A DNA stretch of 64,000 bases from Mesodorylaimus sp. YZB2_4 (taxonomy: Eukaryota > Nematoda > Enoplea > Dorylaimida > Dorylaimidae), in assembly GCA_030248295.1 (NCBI GenBank), contig JASANH010000719.1:124001-188000 (forward strand). The letters are read 5' to 3'. The stretch's first letter is position 1. The number at the start of each line of letters is the position of its first letter. A model generated the notes under the pieces. It saw only the letters and a program-made list of their open reading frames with translations. It ran no database searches and was not told the DNA's origin. Positions 1 through 10,016 of the stretch are shown here, piece by piece. The position numbers and the translations under genes are program-made.

Positions 1-1377
1 AGGTGACTGATGTTGAGCACACAAGTGTATAGTGGCAGATAATATTTCAGTTTAAATGCAGAAAAACTTTTTTCTCTCGTTCAGTCCCTGTTAGGGCATA
101 TTCTGAAAACAGTGTTCAGAGTCTTAGCTCTTTGTCGTGAGTCAGTGAGTCGTGAGTTCTATCGTCGGCCAGATTGCCTGAGAACTGAGATGTGCAACTT
201 CAGGCAGGGAAATTGTAATGACAAATATTTGAAGCCGAGTAAATTTAATTCTTTTAATATAACTGCTAATGAAAGTTGGCTCTGTCTTATGATTTATACG
301 TGAGGAAATGATCTTGCGTGTATACGCGTGGATCTGTCGATGTGTCAACGCTAGCCTTTGCTTACACTGCTTTTGGATCGCAAGCGCGTTGTCTTTCTGT
401 TGCCTCGCGTCAATGGGGAGTCGATAACACAGGATAATCTTCTTTCCCTGATCTATATCACCTTGTGCAGTGGATAACCCAGTTTTTCATCATTTTATAT
501 GGCACTTCTTAGGTATAGCGCCCAATGAAATCTGGGGCTCAAAGCTTAAACGCTGTAATTTCATAAACTTGTAATCGGGTCCAGAATAAAGCATTTGGAA
601 ATCATGAAACCAGCTCTCTCTCGGATTCCTATGCCATTATGCTTTGCAGGAAAGTTTTACTTGAGTACCTACCTGCGAGATTTACACGTTTGGTCAGCAG
701 AAGCTGTAAGGGGGATATAAGATCTAGTTTGTGCATCTGAGTTTGTGCAATGATACCTGTGTCTGGTGTATTCATGCTACCTTTGCCTGTTAATCAACAT
801 CGGGTACAGGTCATGCTCACTGGCTCCCTTGTTTTTCTTTTGTTTCGGGAATTGCACTCATAACCTTCTGTTGATATCCCAGTTAGTCTACTCGGTGGAT
901 CTCGTAGCGTACGGTGCGGTGGAATAAATCTGTAATAACATTCGACTTGCTGTGAGACAAAACGTCTTACAAAGCCACCCAGCTAGATCTACAGTAGCTA
1001 CCCATTCTTGAGGCCCTGACATTTTTAGAGTTTTAAACGGCTGTGCACCTTTTGGGGTCTGTTGTCAATAACTGAAGGGATCATCACCCTGGCGCCAGAC
1101 GCTGTATTGCAAGATACGCATATCCTTGGCATTCAGATAGCGAGTGGACATTCGACCAGAATGTATTTGATACAAATGGGAAAGGACGTCTCAGTCCCTA
1201 TTTCGTGCGCACTCCCTGATGTATGGATAGGCAATGCGAAATGAGGTGCCGGACTTGCTCCTCCTGCTTGATTTTATCACGATCACCAAAGCATCAAGCA
1301 GAAACATGCAAGATCCGCTGCTCCCTGAACAATACCTTGGTGCATCGGCATTGCTCAGTGTTGCATCTGGCATGGCC

Positions 1378-1570
1378 GGTGACATAAATGAGGCTAGTTG
1401 TTATGGTCTACTTGTCAACCCTAAAACCTCGAGTACATGTGACCAGCCAGAGCCAGGCGGAATCTTTCTCGATCACCTTTTGTCAGCCTGGACTGGCCTG
1501 CTCCGAAGGCGCATCAAACCACATGTACTACCTTTCCCAGTTTCGTGTCATGAATTTTTTGCTAATTTCA
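1378..1570 (+). repeat. Dispersed repeat, copy 1
   Basis: This segment matches, as its reverse complement, 19877-20072. Shared blocks include the run around GGTGACATAAATGAGGCTAG, a block with ACATGTGACCAGCC, the block GTCAGCCTGGACTGGCCTGC, and a final GTACTACCTTTCC block followed by a TGAATTTTTTGCTAAT stretch. By eye the copies are roughly 80-90% identical. No coding potential is evident, so it is probably an old non-autonomous transposon or SINE-like fragment. Confidence 0.7.
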
Positions 1571-3244
1571 CTCCTTTTTCAGTCGTGACTCTTCTCCACC
1601 CACCTAAAATACCCCCTCGAGGACTGGCCGCGTTCGAGCGCATGCAATCGTGAGTGCAAGTAGAATCATTCTACAAAATTCGCTTCTACGCATGCGCAAG
1701 AGATTAAAAGCAGTGGCCATTGTTTTGTCGCTCGAAACATGACGAGTCTTCCACTAAATCTCTCTCTCTGGCTTACGATTAGCTAAGGTTAGGCACTCGT
1801 TTGCACGTGTCTGGGTACTAGTATTTCAGGGAAGTACAACCTTTCCTTCAGACTGGGCGTTGCACTGTAGACTGAGTTCAACAAATGTTAGCTCAGTTCT
1901 GTATGTCATGAGGATCCCTTTTATTTCAGTCTCATTGACTTCCAACATGTTGGGCCGGTAAATCGTTTCGTGTGAAATGTGTCCCTTCACCCTCGAGTGC
2001 GCATAAGCGTTTGGTGATGTGGAAAAACATGAACTTGAACATGATGTGCCCAAGTCAAATTTGATGGTGAGTGACAAGCAGTAGTCAAATGACCAAATTT
2101 TATAAAATATGTTGCACCATTATCTCTAGTCAACTTTTTCACGCTGCCATTCACTACATAACATTTTAGCCTCGTTTTCAGCGCATCCTCTATCCTTAAT
2201 TATAACCTGCATTTTCGCTGATTATTTGCCAAGTTCTTTAATAATAATGCGAAGGAAGAACGCTTTTTTAAAACATATCGCTCTTTTTTAAAGAAATGAC
2301 AACTCTTGTGGCGGTCAAAAATGAATTTTTAGCTTGATTTTTAATTCCCCTATTAAAATGTTGTTCGATGCTACTACGTAGTCTTGTGTCTCATGCTTTT
2401 ACTGCTTTTACATGATTTCCATGTGCAGGATTTCAGACTCACTCTCCCTTGTATCTGTGTATTGTGTTTATCGAAGCTCATGCAGCGACCCCGTTTCGCG
2501 CCTAACTCGCAAAAGTATGAGGGAAAGATGCGAGCTTCCGCAAACCGGTCCCTCTAACGTCCGCTGTTATTGTCAGTCACTCTTCATATACGCCTTTTCT
2601 GTATAAACACCGTTTTTAAAGTCAGTTCTCTAATTTGAATTTCGCGCCTTTTTTAAAAGTTTTCCAATATTGTTTTATTTTTCATGTGCAACTGTCATCG
2701 TCATTCTTGTGCAGAGACAGCTTTCAAAATGTGCAAGAAGTGTTGAATCCCACATTTTGAATTTCCCGCCATTTTAAAAACTAGACATGGGTTTGTCGTA
2801 TATATATTTATATTGATATAACATAAATTCCATGAGTCCTAAGACCCTGTATCCCACCAAGTCATATCCTGCAGAATTTTTCTGCGTTTCCAAATTTTTT
2901 AAATTTTTATGTTCAAATGGACCCCCAACAAAAAACCGAAACTTTAAACTTTTGTAATAAGTAACATTTTTCAGTCAGGAATTGCTCCCCGCGCCTCCCT
3001 GATTCGATTAAGCTATAAAAAGTTGCCCCGCGCCTCTCCAGACGGTTTTTATGAGGTCCAAAAGTGCAAAAAATGATAATTTCGTTCGAGTGGACCCTCT
3101 GACTAACCTGCAAAAATCTAGGACAATACCTGGTCAAAATCCATGCCAAAGGGCACCAGCAGTGATGTTACCCTGTCGTTTGAGCATATTGCTGGATCCC
3201 CCGCTTTCACACAGCTCCAAATCGGCGTCGTGATCTATCGGGTC

Positions 3245-3385
3245 CATACATACATACATACATACATACATACATACCTACATACACACATACATACATA
3301 CATACATACATACATACCTACATACACACATACATACATACATACATACATACATACATACATACATACATACATACTTACATAT
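3245..3385. repeat. (CATA)n microsatellite
   Basis: About 140 bp of near-pure tetranucleotide CATA repeat, interrupted by a few CCTA and CACA units. In one frame it reads as a Tyr-Ile-His-Thr periodic peptide; this is a by-product of the repeat, not a protein. Confidence 0.95.
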
Positions 3386-4449
3386 ATGACGCGGCACGTT
3401 TCTGCCCATAGAAGAATAACCAGTGGAGATTTTGAAAAGATTTTTGGTACACACCTTTCGCAGCTAGTCCCTCATATCCATGGCGCCCCCCCCCCTCCCC
3501 ATGGATCTTCCGATCCTGACGATACTCGCCATTGCTCTGCCAATCCACGAGAGACGACAGGTACTGTATGTATATATGTGCCATGGGCCACTAAGAACGC
3601 TTTCAGTATTTCTATAGCAGGAGGGTGATGAAGATAAGAGCCTGTGTTCGTCCAGTTGATTTCTTGTACCTATTACGAAGCTGCCCGCCCTGATTAGGGG
3701 AATAAACACGTTCCTTGGCAGGAATGTGCCGCTAAAATGTTTTAAATATTTTTTTTCTCTTCAGAGTCGTTTCCCACCTAGGGCTATTTGAAGTAAATTT
3801 CCTGTGAATTGTTGGATGTGTGAGTATCTGTGAAGCGTTATTTCGTAGCCTAATAAGGTGGCACACCAAGCGAGGATGCAGAAATTGTTCCTGGTTTAAC
3901 CGCATCATCAAACGCTTTTGCGCAATTGAGGATGAAGGGACAAAAACACAAGAAAACGAATACACGGCTGAGGGTCGAACACTTACCGTAAAGTGCCCAC
4001 CAAGCAGAGAGTCAGACATCTTACCCGCTCTCAGCCATCAGCTGGACTTTTATGCCTAATTTAGATAATATAGGGCCATTCTACCCCCCCCCCTTCCTAA
4101 GAACGCAGATCCTTAAGAAAATTGATCTTCCGGCCAAGTCTACATGTATACCAGATTTTCTTGAGAAATTAAAAACAAAGAGACTCATGGCGAGAACTAA
4201 TATCCATAAATATCCAAATGCATTAACCCATTTTTTGGCATGCCTTACAATTTTTTTTGGCAAATCAACTTTTTCTCATACCGTAATCCAGCTTTCGTGC
4301 GATCAAAGTCGTGCCTTATTGACTGTCACCATGCAGTCAGTCGACGACAATTACATTGATTCGATCTGTAACCTTCCCACAACATCATGTACTGTAGCAG
4401 TTGCTTCATGGCTTGGATTCTGACTTACCATGTCGTGAGAGAATTTTGT

Positions 4450-5949
4450 TCAACCAGATGATATTGCGGGATTTTCTTCTTTAGGAATACTAGTAGTACA
4501 CGCGATTTTCTCGCGGCTATTTATCCACATCTCCCGCCCAAAGAAAATAACCAATTGAATTATGGATATGACACTCGCTCCGCACCATAGTCCGATCAGA
4601 CCACCCACATTGCTCAAGAATGAATACCACGTGTAAGTCATGGCCTCTCGCGCTTCGATTGTACCAGCATGAACTTGATACGAAACGGCCAATGTTAGTG
4701 CTGACTCGTTCAAATCCTCGAATATCCTTCTAGTCCTAATGGTTTGGACTGACGTAGCATAACTCGTTTTCATACATTTTTCTGGGCACATATCAACGCA
4801 TTTGTCCGATTCTTCTGGAAATTTTTCATTACATCTTTTCATGAGGTTGCTATAGTAGATGGGATTTTGTTTCAGCGAGGACCATAGGCCACTCCTTTGC
4901 TCAAGCTTTAAGGGACCCGCTGTGCTCGATCCGTTATAAAATCCCAACATATATGGCACCCCGCAAAGACGAGATGCATATTCTTCGTGGCAATATGACT
5001 CGCACATTTCCTTTGACTGATGTGGGCGATTTTCGGCGCAAGGCGATTTAGGATCATTAATGAAAACTCGTCGGGTGGGTGCTACTTGTAAAATATAGCT
5101 TTGCTCAAGTAGAAGAAAAATAGGTTGGACATAAAAGAAGTCATTTTCGTGTGCCCCGATTGATATGTACTCGCTAAAATCGATTGTGTTGATCATACTT
5201 AGAATCGATGCATTCCAACCATTTTTTTGAAAGTCATAGATAACTGGATTGTAAGTTATTCGAGGCTGCGCAACAGTCAAGATATTCGATCGATAATCAT
5301 TGAATATCATGCGATAACAAACACCTTCTTCAGTAACCACTTTGATTGGTGGCCACACAGAACACTCTTCGCAAAATAAGGATTCGTTATTGTAATCGTT
5401 AGCGAGACTCAAGTAGAGATCGAAGTAAGTACTAAAATTGTTCTCCATCATAAATTCACTCAATTGCTGTTCAGCTTCACTGACATTAATCGATTCGTAA
5501 ATCTTGACTCGTTTTAACATTGAGAGGGCAAAGAGCAGAGCGGGCAATGGTAACGACAGCTGATTGATTTTAGTCAAATTCAACCATTCTCGAGGACAAA
5601 ACGTAAGTGCTGGATAGGGATAAGTTTTCTCATGGACTGTCATGGTCCTGATGGTCGTGGGTTGGGCGAGGAAGTCGCTGATGACCAAGTACATGTGGTA
5701 GCACATGGCAGACCAACAACAGAGTTGACAAATGATGAAGAAGGTCCTCAATGGAATGTTAACCCAGTACTTACTGATCTCTCGTAGTCCGTGGATGGTC
5801 GTGTCATTGGCGAATTCGTAAAGTGCATTGTTTTCTATCGACTCGTCATCCGTGGTTGGTTTAATTTTAATGGTGAAAACTTTTGTGTGTCTTCTGCAGC
5901 TGAGCGCAGCAGAAGGTTGTGGTTGTGTGTTCGAAGTCACGTTGGCCAT
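4450..5949 (-). CDS. DEG/ENaC-family cation channel subunit, copy 1
   Basis: A 499-residue uninterrupted frame. It has the degenerin/ENaC plan: a short cytosolic N-terminus with the family His-Gly motif (TTIHG, residues 51-54), TM1 at about 66-90, a post-TM1 YPYPALTFCP block matching the family's (F/Y)PAVTxC motif, a large cysteine-rich extracellular domain with several N-x-S/T sites, and TM2 at about 449-471 containing GAS in place of the selectivity-filter GxS. Such subunits form homo- or heterotrimeric Na+ or cation channels gated by mechanical, proton or ligand cues. The usual acidic residue after TM2 (S-x-x-E) is Gln here. The gene is intronless although most genes in the window have many introns. 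It is a tandem paralog of 8456-10009. No splice acceptor abuts the ATG; a weaker CAG lies further upstream. The gating stimulus cannot be told. Confidence 0.88.
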   Translation of the reverse strand: MANVTSNTQPQPSAALSCRRHTKVFTIKIKPTTDDESIENNALYEFANDTTIHGLREISKYWVNIPLRTFFIICQLCCWSAMCYHMYLVISDFLAQPTTIRTMTVHEKTYPYPALTFCPREWLNLTKINQLSLPLPALLFALSMLKRVKIYESINVSEAEQQLSEFMMENNFSTYFDLYLSLANDYNNESLFCEECSVWPPIKVVTEEGVCYRMIFNDYRSNILTVAQPRITYNPVIYDFQKNGWNASILSMINTIDFSEYISIGAHENDFFYVQPIFLLLEQSYILQVAPTRRVFINDPKSPCAENRPHQSKEMCESYCHEEYASRLCGVPYMLGFYNGSSTAGPLKLEQRSGLWSSLKQNPIYYSNLMKRCNEKFPEESDKCVDMCPEKCMKTSYATSVQTIRTRRIFEDLNESALTLAVSYQVHAGTIEAREAMTYTWYSFLSNVGGLIGLWCGASVISIIQLVIFFGREMWINSREKIACTTSIPKEENPAISSG

Positions 5950-6161
5950 TTGGTTCGATTAGAAGACAAGAAGAGCAAGCAGTAGCCTGACTGTACACAA
6001 TAACGTTTCCTGGACTAGTCCGGTTCAATCTCACTCGAAGATGTCAGAGATCATGCAATAACGGGAGTGGGCGGTGGCCAGAGAAGGAGGATCGTGCCAA
6101 CTGGCCGCCAACACGGAGCAATGCTGCCACTGGCCGCCGCAACAGCATCATGCCTCCCTTG

Positions 6162-6219
6162 CCCCCCCCCCCCCCGGGGGGGGACCCCCCCGGCCCACCC
6201 CCCCCCCCCCCCCCCCCCC
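6162..6219. repeat. C/G homopolymer tract
   Basis: Runs of C, then eight G, then C again in about 58 bp. Such a tract is prone to slippage and to sequencing or assembly error, so the exact length is unreliable. The proline-rich frames crossing it are artefacts of the repeat. Confidence 0.9.
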
Positions 6220-8436
6220 AACGGCTACTTCGCTGCACTTTGCCATCTCCAAGCGGCAGTGACCAGAAGTGCCCTGACAGTCACCTTGGTTCAGCTTCTA
6301 TTTCTCTGGCACCTCACTTGTGGCTGAAATCAATATGGCACAAAACTAAGGACGTTAGGATAGGATCGAGACATGTGAGCAAGTAATTTATAATTTACGC
6401 TTCGGCTGCCTGTTGTCAGTTGGGTATTAAACGAGATCTTGACAAAAGATCGTTTTTCCCGATTGTTCACTGGAGCGATTATGGGTGAATCCGTTCCTGG
6501 TAACGATGCTAGATTTTCTAAAGGCGAGTATGGCTCACTTCAGGTAATCTGCTGAAGACTACGTAGCCGCGTAGTTCGCTTTCATATGAGTAACTGTAAA
6601 GTTTGATCATAAGAACATTTGAAGCATGAGGAATTAGCTTTTTCAATCGTCAAAATATTCATCGAGCACTTTGCGCATACTTTCAAAGACAATCGCAAGC
6701 AATGATGACGATATGATGATGAACGACTTGGAAAGGAGCACACTTGTATGAATGCACTTTAGAAATACATACAGTACTAGGTTCAAAGAGCCAACAGTGC
6801 ATATCCGGTGCTGTATGCAATGCTTTGGCAATCATGATGGAATTGTTCTCAAAAGCAGCTGAACTGACGTGAATTCCGTCTCCACAATAAGACAGTGATA
6901 ACCTACTGGGATGATACAAGCTTAGTTCTTGAGGTATACGGTAAGTAAATCAGCTTGCACTTTTACACATCGACCCTTGCACGAGGCGACTGAACAGACT
7001 TCACTAATCGCTAGCGCCTAAGCAGGGTCGAAGAGATGAGGACATACAAATGAGAATTTACAGTTAGCCTGGACAGCATACCCATGCTGTACTCCATGCG
7101 CTTTAGAAAAAGACATGAAATCATGCGCGAAATCGCAGTAACGATTCACGGATGCAACGCACTTCAACGCAACGCGTCAGGTCTTCATACAACTTTGAGG
7201 TAGTATTTTTGGTTTCGTGCGACAGCTATACGCAGCTACGCATCCTCGCGCCCCTGAAGTAGATAATATTTCTGATTCGCCTCCAGAACGAGAACAAAAA
7301 TTCAACTGTTTCGCAGTCCTTGATCACCCACCAGAGATTATGTACAGCAGGTTCTCAAGAGTTATCAAAGCTTTCTAGCAGCAGCGGGTGCTATCATGAT
7401 TGTCTACTGTACTATGATCATTAGAGGAGACCTCCCGCCCAATGTTATCTATTTGGCTCATGCAGCCCTCTTTGTTAAAAGTTATGGGTGCACCAGAACA
7501 CACTATTCAAATAGAGGCTTCAAAATGTGACACAATGTTTTCCTGTTAGGTACTTTTCTGCTGCTTTTTGTAACTATCTGTGAGTCTTCCTCATGTTACT
7601 AGCCGTCGCAAAGAGTGAACACCAGCTCTGCCACGTGCTCCCAAGATTTCATCTGCAATGCGCCCGTGCTGAAGAAATCAGTATAGCAGTATGTAAGCAG
7701 AAGATTATCTGCGTCTTAACCGCTAGTAAAATCACTATAGTAACAAGAGTAATACCCGTACACCAGAAAAATCAGTTGGTGGTGTGTAATCAAATTTCTC
7801 GTCTTATCGCAATGGATTAACGCTCCATAACGGGTATATATTGCAGCTGTCCCGACTGTACCATCTCATGCTGACGATAATTGGTCGTCCGCAGACCCAG
7901 TTACATGGTCTCCTGAAAGAGACATTGAGGAAATATGCTCGCTACGCAAACAGTGTATTGGATGTCAAGTCGATATCCGTTGATGCCACAGATTGGTCAG
8001 TCATCTTAACATTCATGGTGATAAAACACCTTCACGCTTCGACTTCTACATGTACATAAGAGGCATCAGTAAAATCCAAGGTTTTTGATTTCCTAAACTC
8101 TCGACAAAAGGAATGTTTCTGTTCTTCATACTGTAAAAACACCCTATGGCCCAAGTTTCATTTCTAGGACAACGATAGCATGACTTGGTTGACCCTGAGG
8201 TAGGGTGTTTACTTTTTTGACTGTTGATGGCTTCGTTAGAAAGACTTATTTTAAAAGGGGAACCATAGTTTTGTAGGACGCACACATACATTCGGTAGGT
8301 GGAGGGCAAAGTTGCTGAAGTTAGACATCAATTGCTAAAGGCAGCGCGAAAAGGATGAATTTACAAATCAATAAGCAGATAGAAAAGCAGCGCCGTCTAA
8401 ATTCAAGAAATTCCGCAAAAAATGTTTTGAAAGACA

Positions 8437-8442
8437 TTTATT
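8437..8442 (-). terminator. Poly(A) signal of DEG/ENaC copy 2
   Basis: AATAAA on the minus strand (TTTATT on plus) only about 14 nt beyond the stop codon at 8456-8458. If used, the 3' UTR would be very short, which is common in nematodes. Confidence 0.5.
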
Positions 8443-8455
8443 TACGACAGCCTTT

Positions 8456-10009
8456 CTATCCTATTTCGGCTGCGACAGGCGTGATTGTTGTCTTTTTCCA
8501 CAATCCCGATTGACTTGCTTCACTTCCGTTGTTTTTCATCGACCCTTTCTTCGTCAGACACCCTATCTTTCCACGGCACACGATCCAAATTTCGTGTCCA
8601 AAGAAGATGATTAATTGAATAATGGACATGACACTCGCCCCGCACCACAGTCCGATCAGGCCACCCACGTTGCTCAGAAAGGAATACCAAGTGTAGGACA
8701 TGACTTCCACAGCCACCACGATTCCCGCACGTACTTGGTAAGCGACAACAATGGTCAGCGAGGCCTCTCCTAAACTTTCGAATAATTTGCGAGTGATAAT
8801 TGTTTGAACTGTCGTTGTATATGTCATTTTCGTGCACGATGGCAGACATACTTTCTGTATGCATTTCATGAATTCGTAGCGATACTTCTCATCGCATCGC
8901 CTCATCTGCTGGTTATATCCATTCAGATCTTCCCTCAACGACGACCACAGTCGAGCTGCTTGTTTGTGACCCCAGTCGGTCGCAGGTCCCGCTGATCGTG
9001 ACCCACTGAAGAAGCCTAACATGTGCGAGATGTTGCACACGCGTGTGGCGAAATCCACATGGCAATACGCTTCACACATATCCTCTGGCATGGTCTCATT
9101 AGTTTCTAGGCAAGGTGACTTTTCATCATTGATTAGGATGTGTCTCATCGGCGTCACTTGCAAAACGAAAGTGCGATTTAGAAGTAAAAAAATGGGATCA
9201 ACAGTGAAGAAATCTTTTCTGTGTTTTCCAATCGATATGTACTCGCTCAAATCGATCGTATCAAACATTTTCAGGATCGATACACTGGAATTAGTTTCGG
9301 AGTCGTATTGGATTGGATTGTAGACGATTCGAGGCTGGGCTACTGTCAAGACATTTGACCTGTAGTCGTTGAAAGTCATGTAATAACAAACGCCTTCTTC
9401 AGTCACCACTCGCCGTGGGGGCCACGATGAACATTCTTCGCAAAGCAGCGATTCGCTGGGATAGTCGTTAGCAAGTGCCAAGTACAGGTCGAAATAGGCA
9501 GTGAAGTTGTTCTCGGCCATGAATTTGGTCAGTTGCTCCTCAGCTTCACTGACATTGACTGGCTCGTATATGATCACCCGTTTCAAAAAGGAGAGTGCAT
9601 AAAGAAGGGCGGGTATCGGCAAAGACATTTCTCTAACCCTAGTCACATTCAACCATTCGCGAGGACAAAATGTGAGTGACGGGTAAGGATAGGACCTTTC
9701 GTTCAGTGTCACGGTCTGGATGTTCGTTGGTTGGTCGAGGAATTGTGTGATCACCAAGTACATGTGGAAACACATGGTCAGCCAGGTCAGCAATTGGCAC
9801 ACGATAAAGAAGACCCTCAACGGGAGGGTAGTCCAGTATTTACTGATCTCTCTCAAGCCATGAATGGTAGTGTCATCAGCGAATTCATGTAGTGCCTCGC
9901 CAGCACTATCTCTTATGCCGCCAGTCCGATTGGTATTCACAGACTTTGCTAAACTGTTCGGAGCTAAAGATGGCAAAGAGGATTTTTCTGGGAAATAAGT
10001 TTTATACAT
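8456..10009 (-). CDS. DEG/ENaC-family cation channel subunit, copy 2
   Basis: A 517-residue intronless frame from ATG 10009. An upstream in-frame ATG at 10090 would add a 27-residue hydrophobic stretch untypical of the cytosolic N-terminus. The sequence immediately 5' of the inner ATG is TTTTCAG, a splice acceptor, so I take 10009 as the start, reached by trans-splicing or from a non-coding exon. Features match copy 1: HG motif at residues 50-51, TM1 about 63-88, YPYPSLTFCP after TM1, cysteine-rich ectodomain, and TM2 about 449-471 with GAS and Gln replacing the usual S-x-x-E glutamate. The ectodomain aligns almost without gaps to copy 1, and the paralogs differ mainly at both cytosolic ends. 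They arose by tandem duplication, after intron loss or retroposition of an ancestor (inference). Partners and stimulus are unknown. Confidence 0.88.
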   Translation of the reverse strand: MYKTYFPEKSSLPSLAPNSLAKSVNTNRTGGIRDSAGEALHEFADDTTIHGLREISKYWTTLPLRVFFIVCQLLTWLTMCFHMYLVITQFLDQPTNIQTVTLNERSYPYPSLTFCPREWLNVTRVREMSLPIPALLYALSFLKRVIIYEPVNVSEAEEQLTKFMAENNFTAYFDLYLALANDYPSESLLCEECSSWPPRRVVTEEGVCYYMTFNDYRSNVLTVAQPRIVYNPIQYDSETNSSVSILKMFDTIDLSEYISIGKHRKDFFTVDPIFLLLNRTFVLQVTPMRHILINDEKSPCLETNETMPEDMCEAYCHVDFATRVCNISHMLGFFSGSRSAGPATDWGHKQAARLWSSLREDLNGYNQQMRRCDEKYRYEFMKCIQKVCLPSCTKMTYTTTVQTIITRKLFESLGEASLTIVVAYQVRAGIVVAVEVMSYTWYSFLSNVGGLIGLWCGASVMSIIQLIIFFGHEIWIVCRGKIGCLTKKGSMKNNGSEASQSGLWKKTTITPVAAEIG

Positions 10010-10016
10010 CTGAAAA
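10010..10016 (-). promoter_or_regulatory. Splice/trans-splice acceptor abutting ATG of DEG/ENaC copy 2
   Basis: On the minus strand the sequence TTTTCAG directly precedes ATG. This is the nematode acceptor consensus. With no in-frame upstream coding exon apparent, it is best read as a spliced-leader addition site; a 5' UTR exon is the alternative. Confidence 0.6.

Larger units (their letters stand above)
1..4449. other. Gene-poor intergenic region
   Basis: I find no supportable gene here. Open frames are short, lack recognisable domains and mostly overlap each other on opposite strands. The stretch holds a dispersed repeat at 1378-1570 that recurs inverted near 19877-20072, a CATA microsatellite at 3245-3385 and short C tracts near 3487 and 4083. 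The 3' flank of the minus-strand DEG/ENaC gene must lie just left of 4450, but I see no clear AATAAA there. Confidence 0.6.
5950..8455. other. Spacer between the two DEG/ENaC genes
   Basis: About 2.5 kb with no supportable gene. The main landmark is the C/G homopolymer block at 6162-6219, which generates spurious proline- and glycine-rich frames. The left end must carry the promoter of copy 1, and the right end carries the AATAAA of copy 2 at 8442-8437 on the minus strand. Confidence 0.6.

Noticed and set aside
3143..3628. 161-residue frame with Tyr-Ile-His-Thr repeats
   Set aside because: It is the translation of a CATA microsatellite with unrelated flanks; no start context or domain.
6044..6386. 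Proline-rich and glycine-rich frames
   Set aside because: They exist only because of the C/G homopolymer at 6162-6219 and overlap on both strands.
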